From positions 3,038,001-3,102,000 of the forward strand of contig NZ_BLWC01000001.1 of NCBI RefSeq assembly GCF_013167895.1: a DNA stretch of 64,000 bases. Reading direction: 5' to 3'. The number at the start of each line of letters is the position of its first letter. Position 1 is the stretch's first letter. The stretch is from Streptomyces fulvorobeus. Its GTDB lineage: Bacteria; Actinomycetota; Actinomycetes; Streptomycetales; Streptomycetaceae. The position numbers were made by a program, and so were the translations under genes. The notes beneath the pieces are model-generated. The model was not told the origin of the DNA and did not search any database. It saw only the letters and a list, made by a program, of their open reading frames with translations. This document shows positions 8,110 to 16,117 of this stretch, piece by piece.

Positions 8110-9924
8110 TCAGCGCGAGGTCCGCGACGCCATGACCGCGATGTCGTCCTGCGCGTCCTGCCCGAACCGGTCCAGCACCTCGTCCAGCAGGTCCTCCAGC
8201 TTGCCGCTCGCCGGCAGGGCGAGCCCCGCGAGCCGTCCCACCGACACGTCGATGTCCTCGCCCCTGCGCTCCACCAGCCCGTCCGTGTACATGAACAGCA
8301 CCGTCCCCGGACCGCAGGGCACCTTCGTCGTCCGGTAGCCGCCGAATCCCGTACCCAGCGGCGGCCCCACCGACAGCGACGTCACCCGTCCGACCGACCC
8401 CGGGTCGATGAGCACCGGCGGGAGATGACCGGCACTGGCCATCTCGCAGACACCCACGGCCCGGTCCACCACCGCGATCAGGCAGGTCGCGGCCCGGTCG
8501 ATGCCGGAGCGCTCGACCATCCGGTCCAGTTGCTCCAGGATCTCGTGCGGCGGCAGGTCGTCGTAGGCCAGCAGCCGGAGCATCGAGCGGTAGTGGCTCA
8601 TGGCGACGGACGCCTCCACCCCGTGCCCCATCACATCGCCCATCGCCTTCAGGTGCCGCCCGTCCCGCAGCGGAATGACGTCGAACCAGTCCCCGCCCAC
8701 CAGCACCCCTTCCTCGGCCGGCAGATACCGGCTGGCGATCTCCACATGAGGGTGCGGCCCGCGCGGCTCGGAGAGCAGGGAGCGCTGGAGCTCGCGGGCG
8801 ATGGACTGCTCGTGGGTGTACCGGCGGGCGTGCTCCAGGTCGACGGCGGCACGGCCCGCCAGCTCGCGCGCCACGAGGACGTCCTCCTCCGTGAACGGGG
8901 GCGAGCCGCCCGCCCGTACGAGACTCACGGCGCCCTGCGGGAGTCCGCGCACCGTGAGCGGTACGACGAGCGCCGAGTGGATGCCCCGGGCCCGGTAGAC
9001 CCCGGGCCCCTCCGGCGCGGGCCCCCACGCGTTCAGGGCCTCGTCGCTGTCGAAGCTCAGGAGCACCGGTGCGTTCGTCACCAGGCAGCGCGGGAGGGCC
9101 GCGTCCTCCTGGTAGTCGATGTAGTCACCCGGCCGGCTGAACTGGTCCCCCATGTCGCGCAGCTCGGGCACCGCCGCCAGCGCGGCACGCCGCATCCTGA
9201 GCACACCCGGGGGCGCGTGCCGCACCTCGTGCCCCACATCCGGCGGGAAGACCTCCACGGCGGCGACGTCCGCCAGCGCCGGTACGACGAAGTCGGCCAG
9301 CTCCCGGCAGGTGGTGTCCATGTCGAGCGTCGTGCCGATGCTGACCGCAGCCGTGTCCAGCAGCGCCAGATGACGCCTGGCCCGTTTCAGCTCCTCGTGC
9401 CTGATCTCGGACTCACTGACGTCCAGGACGACGGCGACCAGCCCGACGACCTCCCCCTCCTCGTCCTCCAGCCGGTGGTACGTCCCGTGCAGGTACCGCT
9501 GCTCCAGGTCGGACACCGCCCAGGTCTGGCCCGTGTACATGAGTTCGCGGGGCCGGCCGTCCGCCAGCACCTTGCGCAGGACGTCCTCACGCGCCTCGAT
9601 CTCCGGCAGGACCTCGAAGACGTACCGGCCCAGATGACCGGCGGCCGTGACCCCGTTGATCCGTTCGAGTGCCGGGTTGACGTAGAGGTAGCGCAGCTCC
9701 GTGTCGAGCACGGCCACTCCCACCAGCGCTCCGCCGAGCAGCGCGGCCGTCCCCGCGAGGTCGAAGGGCGTCGGCTTCGCGACATGCTCTTCGGACGGCA
9801 AGGGAGCCTCCTGGGCGGGCACGGGCGGGCGATCGGTGACCGGGCAGCCGACGGTGTGGGTGCACCACCTGCGGCCCGGCTCTTCATCGTGGTCCGCCGC
9901 GCCCGGCCCCGCATCTCCGCGCAT
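8110..9924 (-). CDS. PAS-GAF-SpoIIE (PP2C-type) serine phosphatase
   Basis: In this 604-aa protein a PAS domain (about 55-165; AVLDTELRYLYVNPALERING) is followed by a GAF domain (about 175-340) and a PP2C/SpoIIE domain (about 370-600). The metal-binding acidic residues appear in VGGDWFDVIPL, GDVMGHG and QDDIAV. Such proteins dephosphorylate anti-anti-sigma factors in response to a ligand or redox state sensed by PAS/GAF. No membrane segment is present. The ATG at 9924 has a weak ribosome-binding site. HATPase proteins nearby (11169) are the usual opposing partners in this circuitry, but pairing is an inference. Confidence 0.9.
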   Translation of the reverse strand: MRGDAGPGAADHDEEPGRRWCTHTVGCPVTDRPPVPAQEAPLPSEEHVAKPTPFDLAGTAALLGGALVGVAVLDTELRYLYVNPALERINGVTAAGHLGRYVFEVLPEIEAREDVLRKVLADGRPRELMYTGQTWAVSDLEQRYLHGTYHRLEDEEGEVVGLVAVVLDVSESEIRHEELKRARRHLALLDTAAVSIGTTLDMDTTCRELADFVVPALADVAAVEVFPPDVGHEVRHAPPGVLRMRRAALAAVPELRDMGDQFSRPGDYIDYQEDAALPRCLVTNAPVLLSFDSDEALNAWGPAPEGPGVYRARGIHSALVVPLTVRGLPQGAVSLVRAGGSPPFTEEDVLVARELAGRAAVDLEHARRYTHEQSIARELQRSLLSEPRGPHPHVEIASRYLPAEEGVLVGGDWFDVIPLRDGRHLKAMGDVMGHGVEASVAMSHYRSMLRLLAYDDLPPHEILEQLDRMVERSGIDRAATCLIAVVDRAVGVCEMASAGHLPPVLIDPGSVGRVTSLSVGPPLGTGFGGYRTTKVPCGPGTVLFMYTDGLVERRGEDIDVSVGRLAGLALPASGKLEDLLDEVLDRFGQDAQDDIAVMASRTSR

Positions 9925-9985
9925 ACCGAACGACCCACCACCGGGGCCGCCACCGTGCGGCTACTACGCGCCCAAGGAGTGACGG

Positions 9986-10252
9986 TCAGACGAGACCGGC
10001 CCGCGCAGCCGCGGTGACGAACGCCGCGAAGGCGGCGGGGGCGACGGTGAAGGCGGGACCACCGGGGTTCTTGGAGTCACGGACGGCGATACGGCAGGGC
10101 TGGGCGGCGATCTCCACGCACTCGCCGCCGGTGTTGCCGCTGTAGGAGGACTTCTGCCAGGCGGCGGTACCGAGGGGGGCGCACTCGACGCAGTCACCGC
10201 CGGTGTTACCGCTGAAACTCGACTTACGCCACTGCGCGCCCACCAGGTCCAT
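9986..10252 (-). CDS. DUF397 protein with internal half-repeat
   Basis: This 88-aa protein carries the DUF397 core twice in part: WRKSSFSGNTGGDCVE, then WQKSSYSGNTGGECVEIA, continued by IAVRDSKNPGGPAFTV. The first copy lacks the RDSK half, so the gene looks like a partial internal duplication. Single-copy DUF397 proteins are usually about 60-70 aa. Its first 29 bases overlap the end of the XRE gene. DUF397 proteins are standard partners of XRE/DUF5753 regulators in Streptomyces (BldB/WhiJ-like systems). Confidence 0.9.
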   Translation of the reverse strand: MDLVGAQWRKSSFSGNTGGDCVECAPLGTAAWQKSSYSGNTGGECVEIAAQPCRIAVRDSKNPGGPAFTVAPAAFAAFVTAAARAGLV

Positions 10253-11060
10253 ACCGTTCCTCCATCGCGCGGGTGATCAGTGCCGCCGAGTCCTCGACAG
10301 ACAGGGCTGCGGCCTGCAGGTGAGCGTAACGGAGGGCGGCTTCCTTGAGCGTTTCGGGGCTGGCGGTCATATGGCCCGAAATCAAGTCCTCGGCGTAGAG
10401 GATGTCCGGGTCTCCCTCGAACCGCATTGTCGTGAACGAACCGATCAGGCTGGCGTGTTCCCCCACGCTGAAAGGAAGCACCTGCACGCGCAGCCAGCGG
10501 TGATCCCGGTAACTCAACAGGTGAGCGAGTTGCTTCCGCATCGCCTCTGAGCCACCAATCGGCCGGTACAGTGCCGCTTCGTCCAACACCACCCAGACCA
10601 TGGGTGGATGGCTGCGGGCAAGAATTCGTTGACGCTCCAACCGCGCAGCCACGAGCTCATCGAGGTTGCTGGGCAGACCTGTCGCTAGTACGGCCCTCGC
10701 GTACGCCTCGGTCTGCAACAGCCCGTACACCAACTGAGCCTGATAGGTGGAGATGAAGGTCGCTTTGGCCTCCATATCAGCGAAGGGCTGGAACCAAGTG
10801 GGCAGTTGGCTCCGCAACACCAACCCCACCAACCGCGACAGAACCCCCTCCGTCCCCAGCGCCGCATCCGCCCGCTCCGAGAAGTCCCGGGTCGGGACCT
10901 TGCGGGCCGTCTCGATCTGGCCCACGAGTGACCCCGTACAGAAGATGATCGCGCCCAGTTCCTTCTGACTCAGACCGGCCGCCTCACGGAGCCGCCGGAG
11001 CTCGGCCCCGTAGTAGTCGAGCGGCGAGGCGTGCGGGTCGAGGTCACGGATGTTGACCAT
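10224..11060 (-). CDS. XRE-family regulator with DUF5753 domain
   Basis: The protein is 278 aa. An N-terminal helix-turn-helix (about 15-75; LRRLREAAGLSQKELGAII) is followed by the DUF5753 ligand/partner domain (about 85-265; LVYGLLQTEAYARAVL, QRILARSHPP). These WhiJ-like DNA-binding proteins work with a DUF397 partner, encoded here immediately downstream and overlapping by 29 nt. The gene is divergent, across 108 bp, from an HATPase gene, the usual third member of the module. A GAGGAG sequence lies upstream of the ATG. Confidence 0.93.
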   Translation of the reverse strand: MVNIRDLDPHASPLDYYGAELRRLREAAGLSQKELGAIIFCTGSLVGQIETARKVPTRDFSERADAALGTEGVLSRLVGLVLRSQLPTWFQPFADMEAKATFISTYQAQLVYGLLQTEAYARAVLATGLPSNLDELVAARLERQRILARSHPPMVWVVLDEAALYRPIGGSEAMRKQLAHLLSYRDHRWLRVQVLPFSVGEHASLIGSFTTMRFEGDPDILYAEDLISGHMTASPETLKEAALRYAHLQAAALSVEDSAALITRAMEERYGPGGRAVA

Positions 11061-11168
11061 GTGCGGGGGTTCTCCTCGTTCACGTACAGCTCATGGCACA
11101 AGCTCACGCGGCGCAGTGTTGCTTTGCACCCGTAGCCGAGCGTAACCATCCGCACCCACTCTGGTGAC

Positions 11169-11738
11169 GTGAATCACGTAACTGATGACCAGACACCCGA
11201 GCCTGAGCGACCCACCCGCTACGGCATGAGCTTCACGGTCGGTGACCACTCCGCCCGGCATCTGCGGCGCATCCTCCGTACGTACCTCGCCGGTTGGGGC
11301 CTGTCCGAGCTCGCGGACGCGGCGGAGCTGGGACTGACGGAACTGGTGGCGAACGTCGTACGCCACGTTCCCGGCCGCAGGTGCGCCCTGCTGATCCTGC
11401 GGACCCCGGAGGGCGTACGGGTGGAGGTGAGCGACAACTGTCCCGTCCTGCCCGAAGTGGGCGACGCGGACCCGCTCTCCGAGGACGGACGGGGGCTGTT
11501 CCTCGTCGCGGCCCTCGCCGGGGCGTGGGGGGTGGTGCCACGGGAGGGCGGGAAGACGGTGTGGTTCGAGTGCCGCCCCGACGCACCGGTACCGGAACCG
11601 GCGGTCTACGAACGGGCTCCGGTGCGCGCCACGACGTACGGGCGCGGCAGCGCGTCGATGCTCAGCGTGCCGCGCTCGGGAACGGCGTCCGGGGGCAGCC
11701 GAAGCGCCGCTGAGACGGCGTCCGGCAGGGAGTTCTGA
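11169..11738 (+). CDS. HATPase_c_2 ATP-binding (anti-sigma-like) protein
   Basis: In this 189-aa protein the RsbW/SpoIIAB-like ATPase core is complete: N box ELGLTELVANVVRH, G1 box VSDNCPVLP, and GRGLFLVAAL. A tail of about 55 residues rich in Ala, Ser and Arg follows FECRPD. That tail is encoded in DNA that also encodes, antisense, the end of the convergent hydrolase (133-bp overlap). The start is GTG 11169; ATG 11226 is possible. It forms a divergent module with the XRE/DUF397 pair. The likely role is a serine kinase or ligand-binding switch protein in sigma-factor control. Confidence 0.88.
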   Translation: MNHVTDDQTPEPERPTRYGMSFTVGDHSARHLRRILRTYLAGWGLSELADAAELGLTELVANVVRHVPGRRCALLILRTPEGVRVEVSDNCPVLPEVGDADPLSEDGRGLFLVAALAGAWGVVPREGGKTVWFECRPDAPVPEPAVYERAPVRATTYGRGSASMLSVPRSGTASGGSRSAAETASGREF

Positions 11739-12331
11739 CCGAGCAGTCCGGAGACCAGGGCGGCCGTCAGCTCGTGCCAGAGGGCGGCACGGCGCAGCAT
11801 GGCGTGGTCGCTGCCCTCGACGGTGACCAGGCAGGTCCGGGCGCCCGCGCCGCGCGCCCGGTCCACGAGGGCCTGGCTGGCGCGGGGGCTGGTGACGCGG
11901 TCGTGGGTGCTGTGGATCAGGACGACGTCGCGGTCCGCGAGCTGGGTGACCGGGTCGTCGGGCGGGCACCACGGGGCGAGGCCGACCACCGCGCGTACGA
12001 GCGGATGCCCGGCGGCGCGGAGTGCCGCGCGGGCGCCCATGGAGTGGCCCACGAGGACGACGGGTATCTCACCGGCCTCTCGCCGGAGTGCGTCGAGGGC
12101 GCGTACGGCGTCGTGGAGGGGGTCTTCGCGGGGGCCGTTCCACCCACGGTGGGTGTAGCGGACGCTGCGGACCAGGACGCCGGAGGCGCGCGTGGCGTTC
12201 GTGACGGACCGCCGGAAGGGGCGCAACCGCACTGCCGGCAGATTGAGCGGACCGAACGGCGGCGGCCCGGTCCCCGCCTCACGGCCGCCGTGCAGGAGCA
12301 GTACCGCAGCCGGGGCGGGGTCGTGTGCCAT
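11606..12331 (-). CDS. Alpha/beta-hydrolase (dienelactone-hydrolase-like)
   Basis: In this 241-aa protein, VLLLHGGRE supplies the oxyanion region, the nucleophile elbow is GHSMGA, an acid is likely in LIHSTHDRVTS and the final His in EGSDHAML. The catalytic triad of a serine hydrolase is therefore complete. No signal peptide is present. The start is ATG 12331; longer upstream frames are not protein-like. Its last 133 bases overlap, antisense, the HATPase gene, so one of the two C-termini may differ in relatives. The substrate is unknown. Confidence 0.85.
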   Translation of the reverse strand: MAHDPAPAAVLLLHGGREAGTGPPPFGPLNLPAVRLRPFRRSVTNATRASGVLVRSVRYTHRGWNGPREDPLHDAVRALDALRREAGEIPVVLVGHSMGARAALRAAGHPLVRAVVGLAPWCPPDDPVTQLADRDVVLIHSTHDRVTSPRASQALVDRARGAGARTCLVTVEGSDHAMLRRAALWHELTAALVSGLLGQNSLPDAVSAALRLPPDAVPERGTLSIDALPRPYVVARTGARS

Positions 12332-12398
12332 ACGTTCACGGTACGGGGTACAGGGCATCCGCCCGCACGCGTCCCCCACAGCGGTCAAGGGAGCGATC

Positions 12399-12884
12399 AT
12401 GGCATCAGGACTTCGAGTCGGCCAGCAGGTACCCGACTTCACCCTCCCCGGCGGGGTGCTCGCCGGGGACGCCTTCGAGCGCGGCGATTACACGCTCGCG
12501 GAGGCACGTGGACGGTCCGTCGTCCTCGCGTTCTACCCGGGGGACGACACTCCGGTCTGCACCAAGCAGCTCTGCTCCTACTCTTCCGGGTTCGAGACGT
12601 TCGAAGGGCTGGACGCCGAGGTCTGGGGAATCAGCCCACAGGGTGTGGACAGCCATGAGGCGTTCGCCCGCACGCACGGGCTGCGGATGCCGCTGCTGGC
12701 CGACGAGGGGCGCGGGGTCGCCAAGGCGTACGGGGTTTCCGCGCCTGGTATCGGGGTGCGGCGGGCCATCTTCCTGGTCGGGCCCGACGGGGTTCTGCGG
12801 TGGAAGCACGTGGCGTTGTTCGGAGCGACGTTCCAGTCGTTGGACACGCTCGCCGAGCAGCTGTCCGGCATCAAAGTCACGTAA
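12399..12884 (+). CDS. Peroxiredoxin, BCP/PrxQ type
   Basis: The protein is 161 aa. The peroxidatic Cys is C54 in YPGDDTPVCTKQLC and the probable resolving Cys is C59, the five-residue spacing of the PrxQ (bacterioferritin comigratory protein) class. It reduces hydrogen and alkyl peroxides with thioredoxin as donor. The start is ATG 12399. The stop lies inside a 30-base palindromic sequence (12878-12907) that recurs at 17872. The gene precedes the NfeD/flotillin pair, but a separate promoter for those is likely. Confidence 0.93.
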   Translation: MASGLRVGQQVPDFTLPGGVLAGDAFERGDYTLAEARGRSVVLAFYPGDDTPVCTKQLCSYSSGFETFEGLDAEVWGISPQGVDSHEAFARTHGLRMPLLADEGRGVAKAYGVSAPGIGVRRAIFLVGPDGVLRWKHVALFGATFQSLDTLAEQLSGIKVT

Positions 12885-12907
12885 AGGTTGCCGGAACCCG
12901 GCAGTGC
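12878..12907 (+). repeat. Dispersed 30-nt palindromic element, copy 1
   Basis: CACGTAAAG, one purine, TTGCCGGA, two bases, then CCGGCAGTGC. It matches 17872-17901 at 27 of 30 positions. The core TTGCCGG-N-CCGGCA is a near-perfect palindrome. The first bases are the final codons of the peroxiredoxin gene; the rest lies upstream of the NfeD-like gene. Confidence 0.6.
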
Positions 12908-12992
12908 CGGGGGTCTTCGGCGTATGGGACCATCCAACCTGTTCGACGGAAGATGTCGGGGGACATCGCAGACAGAACGGGGGAGTGATCGC

Positions 12993-13502
12993 GTGACCTT
13001 CTTCCTGGGTCTCGGCATAGCGGGGATCGTCCTTCTCGCCCTCTCCCTGATCTTCGACGGAATACTCGAAGGAGTGCTGGACGGCGTACTGGACGGCGTC
13101 TTCGACGGCCTCCTCTCGCTGCCGGTCATCGCGGGCTTCCTGTCGATGCTCGGTTTCGGCGGCGCGATCATGCTCGGCACGACGGGTGTCGGCGCGGTCG
13201 CGGCGACCGCGACCGGAGTCGTCGCGGGCCTCGCCGCGGCGTGGCTGACCTGGAAGTTCAGCCGCGCTCTCATGCGGGACCAGACGACCGCGACGCCGCG
13301 CGGGGACGACCTCATCGGCACCTCGGGGTCGGTCGTCACGCCCATTCCGGCCGGCGGCTACGGCGAGGTGCTGCTGCGACTCGCGGGCCAGACCGTGAAG
13401 TTCGCCGCGAAGAGCTCGGGGCCCGTGGAACGGGGCGCCGAGATCTGGGTGGAGGCCGCGCTGTCGACCACCTCGGTGCAGGTCCGCCCGGTGGAGCGCT
13501 GA
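12993..13502 (+). CDS. NfeD-like membrane protein partnered with flotillin
   Basis: The protein is 169 aa. Two or three hydrophobic segments (FFLGLGIAGIVLLALSLIF; LPVIAGFLSMLGFGGAIML; VAATATGVVAGLAAAWLT) are followed by a soluble OB-like domain (about 100-169; LIGTSGSVVTPIPAGGYGEV), the layout of short NfeD/YuaF proteins. Start GTG 12993 is preceded by a GGGGGAGTG sequence. It is 106 nt upstream of a flotillin gene, as in Bacillus yuaF-yuaG, and probably works with it in membrane microdomain organisation. Confidence 0.8.
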   Translation: MTFFLGLGIAGIVLLALSLIFDGILEGVLDGVLDGVFDGLLSLPVIAGFLSMLGFGGAIMLGTTGVGAVAATATGVVAGLAAAWLTWKFSRALMRDQTTATPRGDDLIGTSGSVVTPIPAGGYGEVLLRLAGQTVKFAAKSSGPVERGAEIWVEAALSTTSVQVRPVER

Positions 13503-13608
13503 CCACCGTCCGGCTGTTCGGCACCCACGCTGTTCGACACCCACACTGTTCGACTGACTGAAAACGATCTGCCGTCCGCCGTGTCGGGAGGCAGGGGGGA
13601 CCTTTCTC

Positions 13609-15048
13609 ATGAGCCCAGTCCTGATCGCCGTCATAGGCATCGTCGTACTCTTCGTGCTCCTCGGCCTCGTAGTGATCACTCGCTACAAGGTGGCCGGGCC
13701 CAGCGAGGCGTTCATCATCACCGGCCGCCGCGGCAAGAAGTCGACCGATCCGGTCACGGGGCGTACCAGCATCGACAACAGCGGCCAGAAGGTCGTCGTC
13801 GGTGGTGGCGTCTTCGTCGTGCCGTTCGTGCAGCAGAAGTTCACGCTGGACCTGTCCAGCCGCCACATCCCGATCGCCGTGCGCGGCGCGGTGACCCTGC
13901 GCGGTGTGAAGTCGAACCTGGAAGGCGTCGCGATCGTCAAGGTCGGCGGCAACGAGGACGCGATCCGGGCCGCCGCCCAGCGTTTCCTCCAGCAGCAGGA
14001 CGGCATCGTCGGCTTCACCCAGGAAGTCCTGTCGGGCGCGCTGCGCGCCATCGTGGGCCGGATGTCGGTGGAGGACATCATCCGCGACCGCGCGGCGTTC
14101 GCCGGCCAGGTCGCCGAGGAGGCCGAGGCCAGCCTCTCCGGCCAGGGCCTGATCCTGGACGCGTTCCAGATCCAGGACATCACCACCGAGGGCTCGTACC
14201 TGGAAGACCTCGGCAGGCCCGAGGCCGCGCGCGCCAAGCAGGAGGCCGACATCGCGGAGGCCATAGCCCGCCGTGCGTCGGAGCAGGCCCGGCTGAAGGC
14301 GGCCGAGGAGATCGCCATCGCGGAGCGGACGTACTACCTCAAGCAGGCCGAGATCAAGGCGGAGACGGAGGCGGCGGCCGCCAAGGCCAACGCGGCGGGC
14401 CCGCTCGCCGAGGCAGCCCGCCAGCAGGAAGTGCTCCAGGAGCAGGAGAAGGTCGCCGAGCGCCAGGCGGCGCTGACCGACCGCGAGCTGGACACGAAGG
14501 TCCGCAAGCCCGCGGACGCGGCGCGCTACCAGGCCGAACAGGAGGCGGAGGCCCGCCGCATCGCCCAGGTCAAGGAGGCCGAAGCGGACGCGGAGCGCTC
14601 CCGCCTCACCGGCCAGGGCGAGAAGCTGCACCGCTCGGCGCTGGCCGACGCGGTACGCATCGAGGGCGAGGCGGAGGCCGCGGCGATCGCGGCCAGGGGC
14701 TCGGCCGAGGCGGAGGCCATGCACAAGAAGGCCGACGCGTTCGCCCGGTACGGGGACGCGGCGGTACTCCAGATGTTGGTCGAGGTCCTGCCGACTGTCG
14801 TGGCGAAGGCTTCCGAGCCACTGAGCGCGATCGACAAGCTGACGGTGATCTCCACGGACGGCGCCGGCCAGCTCACCCGCACGGTCACGGACAACGTGGC
14901 GCAGGGGATCGAACTCCTGAACTCCACGACGGGCGTGGACCTTGGCGCCCTCCTGGAGAACCTGAAGAACCGCACGACCCCGCACACCCCCGAGACCCCC
15001 ACCCAGCCGGACCCCAGGACGACAGGCAAGATCGAAATCACCGACTGA
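13609..15048 (+). CDS. floT: Flotillin (SPFH/Band 7 protein)
   Basis: The protein is 479 aa. An N-terminal hydrophobic hairpin/anchor (VLIAVIGIVVLFVLLGLVVI) precedes an SPFH domain (about 30-200; GPSEAFIITGRRG). A long Ala/Glu-rich coiled coil (about 205-400; repeated EAEA-type segments) and a C-terminal oligomerisation region follow. Flotillins scaffold membrane microdomains. The upstream NfeD-like gene is the usual partner. A strong hairpin terminator follows at 15079. Confidence 0.93.
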   Translation: MSPVLIAVIGIVVLFVLLGLVVITRYKVAGPSEAFIITGRRGKKSTDPVTGRTSIDNSGQKVVVGGGVFVVPFVQQKFTLDLSSRHIPIAVRGAVTLRGVKSNLEGVAIVKVGGNEDAIRAAAQRFLQQQDGIVGFTQEVLSGALRAIVGRMSVEDIIRDRAAFAGQVAEEAEASLSGQGLILDAFQIQDITTEGSYLEDLGRPEAARAKQEADIAEAIARRASEQARLKAAEEIAIAERTYYLKQAEIKAETEAAAAKANAAGPLAEAARQQEVLQEQEKVAERQAALTDRELDTKVRKPADAARYQAEQEAEARRIAQVKEAEADAERSRLTGQGEKLHRSALADAVRIEGEAEAAAIAARGSAEAEAMHKKADAFARYGDAAVLQMLVEVLPTVVAKASEPLSAIDKLTVISTDGAGQLTRTVTDNVAQGIELLNSTTGVDLGALLENLKNRTTPHTPETPTQPDPRTTGKIEITD

Positions 15049-15078
15049 CCAAGCCCTGGCTGCCCTGCTCCTCCGCGT

Positions 15079-15117
15079 GCGCCCCCCGGCCGAAGCACTG
15101 CCTCGGCCGGGGGGCGC
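15079..15117 (+). terminator. Hairpin terminator after flotillin gene
   Basis: A 15-bp perfect stem (GCGCCCCCCGGCCGA and complement) with a 9-nt loop lies 30 nt after the flotillin stop. It extends by three further pairs including one wobble. Confidence 0.75.
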
Positions 15118-15489
15118 GCGTGCGGCCGAAGCACCACCCCGGCCCGGGTGCGCGCGTGCGGGATGCCCGACCGGCATTTCCCGCACGCACAGACAGCGCT
15201 CCCCGGCGCTGGGGGGCGATTGCGGTCCCGGGCCGCCGCCGTGGCGGGGTCGGGGTCATCCCCGCACGCGCGGGGAGCAGGCTGCGTGAGCTGCGAGTTC
15301 AGAGGGCGGGTGTGGCCTGCGCGTGCTCTTCTGCTGACTCGGGTATCTCGGGCCTTCTCCCAATCCTCGCCCTGCGGTGCAGCAGCAGCTTGTGGACTCT
15401 TCGTTGCGTCCAGTGGTATTCGTGCTCCTCAACCGCGCCACAGGTTGGCAATGGGTGGGCAACCAGGCAGCCCCTCCCCCGGCCCGTCC
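15118..15489. other. Gene-free spacer between flotillin and BlaI-type genes
   Basis: I see no gene in these 372 bases. It holds a second hairpin at 15154-15188 (10-bp plus 4-bp stem with a TT bulge) and the isolated CRISPR-repeat-like sequence at 15252-15280. The 15290-15440 part is less GC-rich and has no recognisable motif. Confidence 0.5.
15252..15280. repeat. Solitary type I-E CRISPR-repeat-like sequence
   Basis: A 29-nt stretch has the hallmarks of an actinobacterial type I-E repeat. The arms TCCCCGC (15259-15265) and GCGGGGA (15270-15276) form a 7-bp stem with loop ACGC, flanked by GTCA and GCAG. There is no second copy 61 nt to either side and no cas gene in the window, so this is not an array. 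Confidence 0.45.
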
Positions 15490-15966
15490 TCAGTCCCGCT
15501 CAGGGTCGTGCGGGGTGGCCGTGCGGGAGAGGAGGACCCGCAGGCGTTCCTCGTCGTCTGGGGAGAGTGCGGAGACGAAGCGGGCGAGCACCGCGTCGCG
15601 GTCCCGTTCGCCGTCCAAGACCCGGCGCATCCGCAGCGCCGCGAGACCGGCGCCGTCCGACGCGGCGGTCCAGACGTAGGAGCGGCCCTCCCGGGCGCGG
15701 GTCACGGCGTTCTTCGCGTACAGGCGGGAGAGGATCGTGATGACGGTGGTGTACGCGAGCTCCCCGTCGAGGTGTTCCTGCACCCAGCCCGCCGTGGCGG
15801 GGCCGTCCGCGTGCCGCAGCACCTTGAGGACCTGGGACTCCAGCTGGCCCTGACCGCGCCGGCGCAGCCGCCGGCTCCGGGTCTCCTCGACGTCACCGAG
15901 GCCGTCACTGCCCAACTCGTCGCTGCCGGGGCCGTCGTCCCCCCGTTCGTTCCGGGCGTTCTCCAT
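15490..15966 (-). CDS. BlaI/MecI-type transcriptional repressor
   Basis: The protein is 158 aa from ATG 15966; an upstream TTG at 15996 is a weaker alternative. An acidic, Gly-rich N-terminal leader (about 35 aa) precedes the penicillinase-repressor winged helix (LESQVLKVL...WVQEHL...LAYTTVITILSRLYAKNAVTR). A C-terminal dimerisation helix follows (SPDDEERLRVLLS). No BlaR1-type sensor protease or beta-lactamase gene is next to it. A palindrome at 16053 between it and the divergent TerB gene could be its operator. The target genes are unknown. Confidence 0.88.
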   Translation of the reverse strand: MENARNERGDDGPGSDELGSDGLGDVEETRSRRLRRRGQGQLESQVLKVLRHADGPATAGWVQEHLDGELAYTTVITILSRLYAKNAVTRAREGRSYVWTAASDGAGLAALRMRRVLDGERDRDAVLARFVSALSPDDEERLRVLLSRTATPHDPERD

Positions 15967-16052
15967 CGTCCTGTCCGCCCTTCCCGATTCCGGCAACGCC
16001 GCATTTTAGTGGGCGGTTCGTGAGCACTCCGTGGACACTCCCCCGTTCACTT

Positions 16053-16066
16053 CTACAAGTCTGTAG
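16053..16066. promoter_or_regulatory. Palindrome CTACA-N4-TGTAG, candidate BlaI-type operator
   Basis: The sequence CTACAAGTCTGTAG has perfect 5-bp arms. BlaI/MecI boxes are TACA/TGTA palindromes, though usually with a 2-nt centre; here it is 4 nt. It sits in the 151-bp region between the repressor gene and the divergent TerB gene. Confidence 0.4.
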
Positions 16067-16117
16067 AGTTTGACTCGGAACCGAGCAGTTCGTCCACCGC
16101 AACGTATGGAGACGTCA

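Noticed and set aside
15252..15280. CRISPR array
   Set aside because: Only one repeat-like unit exists; no repeat recurs at 61-nt spacing and no cas genes are present, so it is listed as a solitary repeat-like sequence.
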